DNA of 64,000 bases from positions 45,126,858 through 45,190,857 of the forward strand of contig JAKSZU010000012.1 of NCBI GenBank assembly GCA_026018925.1, written 5' to 3'. This stretch comes from Tupaia tana. Taxonomy: Eukaryota > Chordata > Mammalia > Scandentia > Tupaiidae. A model generated the notes under the pieces. That model saw only the letters and a program-made list of their open reading frames with translations, had not been told where the DNA came from and searched no databases. The position numbers and the translations under genes were made by a program. Shown one piece after another: positions 58,784 to 64,000 of this stretch. Numbering within the stretch: position 1 is the first letter of the stretch; each line of letters begins with the position of its first letter.

Positions 58784-58862
58784 TGTGTGTGTGACAGAGA
58801 GAGAGAGAGGTACAGTGTGTGTGTGTGTGTGTGTGTGTGACAGAGAGAGAGAGAGAGGTACA
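58784..58862. repeat. Duplicated (TG)n-(GA)n microsatellite
   Basis: Two units of TG tract + GACAGAGAGAGAGAGAGG in tandem. Confidence 0.85.
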
Positions 58863-59271
58863 ATGTGATGTTTTCATGCATGTATGTATGGTGTAATGAT
58901 CAAATGGGGGTAATTAACGTAGCCGTTTCTTTATGGCGAGAACATTAAAAAACCTGTCTTCTAGCTATTTTGAAATGCACATTATTGTTTATTCTAGTCA
59001 TTCTACTGTTCGATAGAACACCAGAATTTATTCTTTCAATGTAACTAACTTTGTACCCACTGACCAATCTCTTCCCATCCTCTCCCCTGTCTTCTCCATC
59101 CTCTGATATCCTATACTTCTATACAACTTACTGAGATTACATATGAGTAAGATAGTACAGTATTTGGCTTTATACATCTGGCTTATTTCACTTCATATAA
59201 TGTCCTCTGGGTTCATACAAGTAGCCACAAATGACAAGACTTTTTTTTTTTTTTTTTTAGAATTACTTATT

Positions 59272-59445
59272 GGCGGGTTAGCAGGTGGCATGGTGGTCAA
59301 CGGCACTGGATTCCCACATGATTGACCACGGTTCAAGTCCCAGACCTGGTCTTTCCCTCTCTCTCCCTCTGTCTCTCTCTGATTAAACTGGAAAATAATA
59401 ATAATAATAAAGTTAAATAAAAAATAATTTTTAAATAATAAAGTA
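59272..59445 (+). mobile_element. SINE, short form
   Basis: GGCGGGTTAGCAGGTGGCATGG head. Duplication AGAATTACTTATTGG on both sides. Confidence 0.85.
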
Positions 59446-59470
59446 GTAGGAAAAAAAGAATTACTTATTG

Positions 59471-59715
59471 GAGCCAGCAGGTGGCAGAGTGGTTAAGGCA
59501 CTAGACTCCCACATGGCTGACCACAGTTCAAGTCCTGGACCCAGAGGATTGAAACTCATCCTGGATATGAGTGTATGTGTGCCAAGAATCCTGAGAGGAG
59601 AGGAGAGGAGAAGGGACTGCAGTATGGCCATCCCTCTGGGAGGTGATTTCTCACTTTCTCTCTCTGTGTCTCTGGCAAGCGCACATGCCCTATTGGAAAA
59701 ATCTCTCTAAAACCT
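59471..59715 (+). mobile_element. SINE, older long form
   Basis: Head GAGCCAGCAGGTGGCAGAGTGG directly after the duplication of the preceding SINE. Confidence 0.83.
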
Positions 59716-59734
59716 TTTTTTTTTAAATTTTACT

Positions 59735-59815
59735 TATGTATCATTATTATTATTTAATTTGATTAGAGAGAGAGAGAGAGAAAGTGAGAAAGGAAGCCAC
59801 CAGGTCTGGGGCCCC
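59735..59815 (-). mobile_element. SINE short-form fragment
   Basis: Reverse tail, pyrimidine block and AAGCCACCAGGTCTGGG, then truncated. Confidence 0.65.
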
Positions 59816-61189
59816 ACTTCATTCTTTTTTTATTGCAGAATAGTATTTCATTGTGTTCATATACCCCATTTTCTTTATCCACGGATGGACATTTAGGTTG
59901 ATGGCATATCTTGGCTATTGAGAATAACGCAAAAATGAACACAGATGTGCAGATATCTTTGACATACTGATCTCATTTCATTTGGATATATACCCAGCAG
60001 GACTTCTGGATCATATGGTAGCTTTATTTTTAATGTATTAGGAAACCTCCATATCACTTTCCGTATTAGCTTTGCTAATTTATATCCCCATCGACTTTGT
60101 GTAAGGCTTCCCTTTTCTCCATATGTTTGCCAATACTTATCATTGTTACCAAACCAAAGTAGATATGGACTGGAAACAGTCACTCACCTGCCACCACAAA
60201 AGCCAAACTCTGACCCTCAAGGTTTGTCCAGGAGGAAGGCTTTGTTACTGCTGATATCACCTGGAAGACAGCTAGGTCATCTCACAGGCTGACTGAAAGA
60301 ATTCCCCCTCAAGTTTTCACTAAAGTCCATGTGTGTAAATGAAGGATTGAAATTTGTGCACCTTTCATTTGTCAACTCAAGCAGCAGTTCCATCCATCCA
60401 TTGTGGAAACTGGTACCATTGTGCTGCAGCTCGCATCTGCACTTCCTCTCAGCAGTGGAAGTCAGCACTCACCCTTCCTGGTGTGTGTTCCTGGTGCTGG
60501 CTGGTTGCACTATCTTTTGGGGTTTGGACAGTAGCCTTTCTAACTGGAGCGAGCTGATATTTTGCAGTTTTGATTTGCATTTCCCATATGATTAGTAATG
60601 TTGGGCATTTTTTCACATACTTCTTGGCCATTTGTATGTCTTCTTTTGAGAAATAGGTCTTCTGCCCATTTTTAAATTGGGTGATTTGGTTTTTGTTGTT
60701 GTTGTTGAGTTGAGTTCCTTATATATTTTGGATGTTAACCCCTTACCACACATATATTTGCACATATATTCACCCTACTCTGTAGGCTATCTCCACTCTT
60801 GATTTTTTTCCTTTATTGTCCAGAAGCTTTTTAGTTTAATAGAATCCCATTTGTTTGTATTTGCTCAAAAAGAGACGCACTTTACAAACAAAAGCTCAAC
60901 CCTGTGTGGAGTTTAGTAAGTATATAGAAGTCAGGATATATTTCCCGTAATACCTGTAATCCAGCCATAAGATTGTACCCATGTTCTGTTTCAGCAATAA
61001 TAGTACATTTTGCTCTCTCTTCCTGTGCTCTTCGCCTCTCTTCTTCTAATGGTTAGGTGAAAATCAATCTAGGACTCTTCCTTTTCTATGTCTTTGACAG
61101 TTTGTCATTCCTTATTTTCCTCTAATTCAAGTCAAGTCAAAAACACTTTTTTTAAAAATCTAAAAACAACACAGGTGTATACAATTTTT

Positions 61190-61443
61190 TAGGTTTTTTT
61201 CTTTAATTGTCAGAGGATGTGTACACACACATGCGTGAGAAAGAGAAAGCACCCCCCAATGGGCTTATTCATGCCATAACCCTTTTTCTCCGTTCTCCAT
61301 CCTGTTAGGATCCTAGGCACACACTCACACATGTGCCCAGTGTGTCTTCAAGCTGCTGCTCAGGACTCAAACTGTGGTCAGTCATGTGAGATGGGACTCC
61401 CAATGCACTGCACTTAGTCACTGAGTGCTCTGGGTCTGGCCCC
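61190..61443 (-). mobile_element. SINE, old form
   Basis: Reverse copy. ACTCAAACTGTGGTCAG B-box region, TCTGGCCCC head. Confidence 0.75.
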
Positions 61444-61494
61444 AGAACCAGAAAGTTTCAACACTGAAGTATATAAGCTAATATAGGGAATTGG

Positions 61495-61720
61495 ATTTCT
61501 GCTTTGGGCCAAGATGGAGTAACAAGGATTAGGTTTATCTTCCTATTTGAAACAAACAAACAAAAACAGACAAACTATATGGAAAAACAGTTTCCAAGGC
61601 ATTAGACCTCAGGCAACAAAGTGCTGTGACTAGTCTGGGGAGGCCCAGACAAACTAGAGTTCACAGAAAAGAATAATGGAGAGGAAAGAGCTGCACAGAG
61701 AGAGCATCAAATATCTGCAA
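61495..61720 (+). mobile_element. Possible L1 5' UTR
   Basis: GGGCCAAGATGGAGTAACAAG resembles old L1 5' ends. Bounded by a C run at 61727-61745. Confidence 0.4.
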
Positions 61721-61794
61721 AGGGTCCCCCCCCCCCCCCCCCCCCGCCCTCACCCCGAGTCTTCACCTGGATATCCAGACTTGGATAGCTATAT

Positions 61795-62127
61795 ATCCAT
61801 TACGTCATCCGCTGGTCCCACCCGGGTTTATTCTTTTAGAGGGCAAAAGGGGGTGGGCAGCAGGATGTGAAGCCGGCTGTTTCGCTGTTATCAACCGAAG
61901 CTGTGGCACATCTTGTGTCTTGCAGTCCTGAATCAGCCTCTTGTCTCCCCTGGCCCATTCCGGCTGATACACAGTTTCTCTCCACCTCCGCTGGCCTTGA
62001 AGCGCGGCACGAGTCGTGGGAAACTGTGCCTTTGCTCATCTTTTACCGTTGTTCTGCCCAGATCTGGCTGCTCCCTACACTTAATGTCTAAAATTCAGTT
62101 CCTCTCTCACTCTTAACTGCATCTTAT
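61795..62127. other. Mostly unassigned
   Basis: 61795-61820 is a fragment of a reverse SINE head (ATTACGTCATCCGCTGGTCCC). The following 300 bp are GC-moderate and unrecognised. Confidence 0.4.
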
Positions 62128-62363
62128 TTTTTTAGGTTTTTGCCATAGGATATGTGCACTCTTCAGAGAGAGGGAAAGTGGGAAATCAGCCCCTTCCAGG
62201 GGGAATGGCCATGCCGCAATCCTTTCTCCTCCGTTCTCCTCTCAGGATCGTGGGTACACACGTGCACACCTGCTGCGATTTTCAAGCTGCCAACTCGGGG
62301 ACTCAAACCATGGCCAGCCATAAGGGAGTCTAGCACTTTACCCATAATACCACATGCTGCCCC
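62128..62363 (-). mobile_element. SINE, older long form
   Basis: Reverse copy, TTTTTGCCATAGGATATG tail side to ACATGCTGCCCC head. Confidence 0.78.
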
Positions 62364-62808
62364 TCTAACTGCATTTTCAGTTGTGGCTAGAAGCCACCAT
62401 GTCAGAAAGTGTGAATACACAGCCCTCTCGTTTGTGACATGCTGCTCTGACATTTGGAAAACAAAAGGTCTAGTGATGAAGGCCCTACTGAACATGTCCA
62501 CGCGATTTCTATGTGGGTCCCACGGAAAGGACTACAAAGAGAGATTTTGTCAGAGGCATTTACCCACTTAAGCCAGAGAATATCTCCAGGGTATATGTTG
62601 TCTTCTGCCTCTTTTGAAGGAAGAAAAAAAGACAGGGAGGAAGGGAAACAGAGAAAAGAAAAGTTCAAATTGAAAAATAAACATCAATTTAAAATACATG
62701 TGGATTTGGATTAGAATGAAGGAGGTTGTGTGGTTCGTATCCTTTTACTTTGTCTCAAGACCCTCAGGTGAGAAGAAGAGTGGATATATGCGGGGACAGA
62801 ACAAATGT

Positions 62809-62961
62809 GGGGCTGGCATGTGGCGTGGTGGGGAAGACACTGGACTCCCCACGTGACTGGCCATTGGATTGAGTTTCAGACCTGGCAGCTTGCTTTGTCA
62901 CTTTCCCTTCCTCTCTCTCTGTCTATCTCTGGTCAAATTGAAAATAATAATAATAATAATA
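62809..62961 (+). mobile_element. SINE, short form (first of tandem)
   Basis: GGGGCTGGCATGTGGCGTGG head. Ends GGTCAAATTGAAAATAATAAT. Confidence 0.83.
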
Positions 62962-63120
62962 GGGGCTGGCAGGTGGCATGGTGGTTAAGGGTGCATGACT
63001 CCCATATGGCTGACCATGATTCTAGCCCTGGACCTGGTAGCTTACTTTCTCACTTTCCCTCTCTCTCTTCCTCTCTCACTCTGTCCCTCTCTGGTCAAAA
63101 TTTAAAAATAAATAAAGTTA
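62962..63120 (+). mobile_element. SINE, short form (second of tandem)
   Basis: Starts in the (AAT)n tail of the previous copy. Ends GGTCAAAATTTAAAAATAAA. Confidence 0.83.
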
Positions 63121-63201
63121 AATAAAATAAATTATTTTAAAAAAAATAACAAAATAAACAGTTTTTAAAAATAATAAAGGCCCTTTTAAAAATAAAAGTA
63201 G

Positions 63202-63466
63202 AGGACCAGCATACAGCATAATGGCTATGTCGCTGGACTCCCATTTAGTCACCACGATTTGAGTCCTGGACCCGGTGGCTTAAACTCACACCGAGCGCGT
63301 GTGTGTGTGTGCCCAAAATCCCAAGAGGAGAATGGAAGAGAAGGCATTGCCGCGTGGCCATCCCCCCTGGGGGGTGATTTCTCATTTTCTGTCTCTCTGT
63401 CTCTCTCTGTCTTTCTGGCAAGTGCACGTGCCCTATAGCAAAAAAAACTCTCCAAAAAAAAGAAAA
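63202..63466 (+). mobile_element. SINE, young long form
   Basis: Head GGACCAGCATACAGCATAATGG. AAAAGTAGA on both sides. Confidence 0.88.
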
Positions 63467-63780
63467 AGAAAAAAGTAGAAATGTGCATTGGTCCCTGCCT
63501 CCAGTTTCTGACATAGAGTCCATAAAGCTTTATAATTTTCTGAGTAATGGCGTTCTAGAGATGTCTTTTGTTAAATGTTTGGTCTTAGTCCCGAGTCTCT
63601 ATCACAAGAGCTTCTAGGACCCTTGGAACCTCCAAAGTGATCAGAAGTGTGAAGGTAGAAGGAGCAGGTTTTCTTTTCTATGGGTTTTTCTACTCGTACA
63701 ATATCTTCTAATTGACAAATTACTATCCCAACTCAAAGAAATCTGTTAATATTTAAAATGTCCTAAAGAAATTAAAATTA

Positions 63781-64000
63781 GGGAACCAGCAGTTAGCGTA
63801 ATGGCTATGCCGCTGGACTCCCACATAGTCGACAGCGGTTCGTGTCCCGGACTCGGTGGCTTAAAACTCACGCCGGGCGCGTGTGCATGCGTGCCCAAGA
63901 TCCCGAGAGGAGAATGGAGGAGAAGGGATTGCGGCGTGTCCATCCCCTCTGGGGGGTGATTTCTCGCTTTCTGTCTCTATGTCTCTCTCTGTCTGTCTGG
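63781..64000 (+). mobile_element. SINE, young long form, cut by window end
   Basis: Young head, B box GGTTCGTGTCC, body to GTCTGTCTGG at the window edge. Confidence 0.92.

Larger units (their letters stand above)
58730..60870 (-). mobile_element. L1 3' region (L1MA/MB-type), several times interrupted
   Basis: Reverse of L1 3' UTR and ORF2 end: ACCCACTGACCAATCTCTTC, CTGGCTTATTTCACTTCATA, GGATATATACCCAGCAGGAC, GTTTTGATTTGCATTTCCC, AGCTTTTTAGTTTAATAG. Interrupted by SINEs at 59272-59815 and by about 370 bp at 60152-60524. Confidence 0.8.

Overview
The window is nuclear DNA from a placental mammal. It holds one protein-coding gene, INCENP (inner centromere protein, the scaffold of the chromosomal passenger complex). 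The gene is complete on the minus strand, from a CpG-rich promoter near 43.4-43.9 kb to a poly(A) signal near 16.47 kb. I could join 18 coding exons in frame with GT/AG borders. They include a 12-nt microexon and give a predicted protein of 899 residues (895 if the microexon is skipped). A non-coding first exon lies at about 43.43-43.55 kb. Splice borders, phases and residue counts agree throughout, and no frameshift or premature stop was found, so the gene looks functional.

The rest is intron and intergenic sequence packed with repeats. The most abundant are about 55 copies of a tRNA-like SINE family that I cannot name. It has a tRNA-like head with A and B boxes, a middle with a conserved block ending CCCCCCTGGGGGG, a pyrimidine-rich stretch, a block ending CCCTATAGCAAAAACCTCTCC, and an A tail. 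I see a young long form (head GGGACCAGCAGTTAGCGTAATGGC), an older long form (head GGGGCCAGCAGGTGGCATGG), and a short form ending in TCAAATTAAAATAA. A second, older SINE-like family is also present. No Alu, B1, Can-SINE, Bov-tA or AfroSINE-type core was recognised, so I do not assign the order.

Layout: 0-16.4 kb is intergenic, with L1 and HAL1-like fragments in both orientations and a processed pseudogene of SCOC at 8.5 kb. 16.4-43.6 kb is INCENP; its large intron 4 carries a processed pseudogene of BBIP1 and a MER5A-like hAT fossil. 43.6-64 kb lies upstream of INCENP and has no recognisable gene. It holds a HAL1-like half-L1 at 46.8-48.45 kb, old L1 3' ends at 48.7, 52.1-54 and 58.7-60.9 kb, a MaLR LTR, and many SINEs.

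I found no unknown multi-gene system. The points worth a second look are the INCENP microexon, the cell-cycle promoter elements, the SINE family with its nested insertions, two new retrocopies, and small palindromic MITE-like elements.
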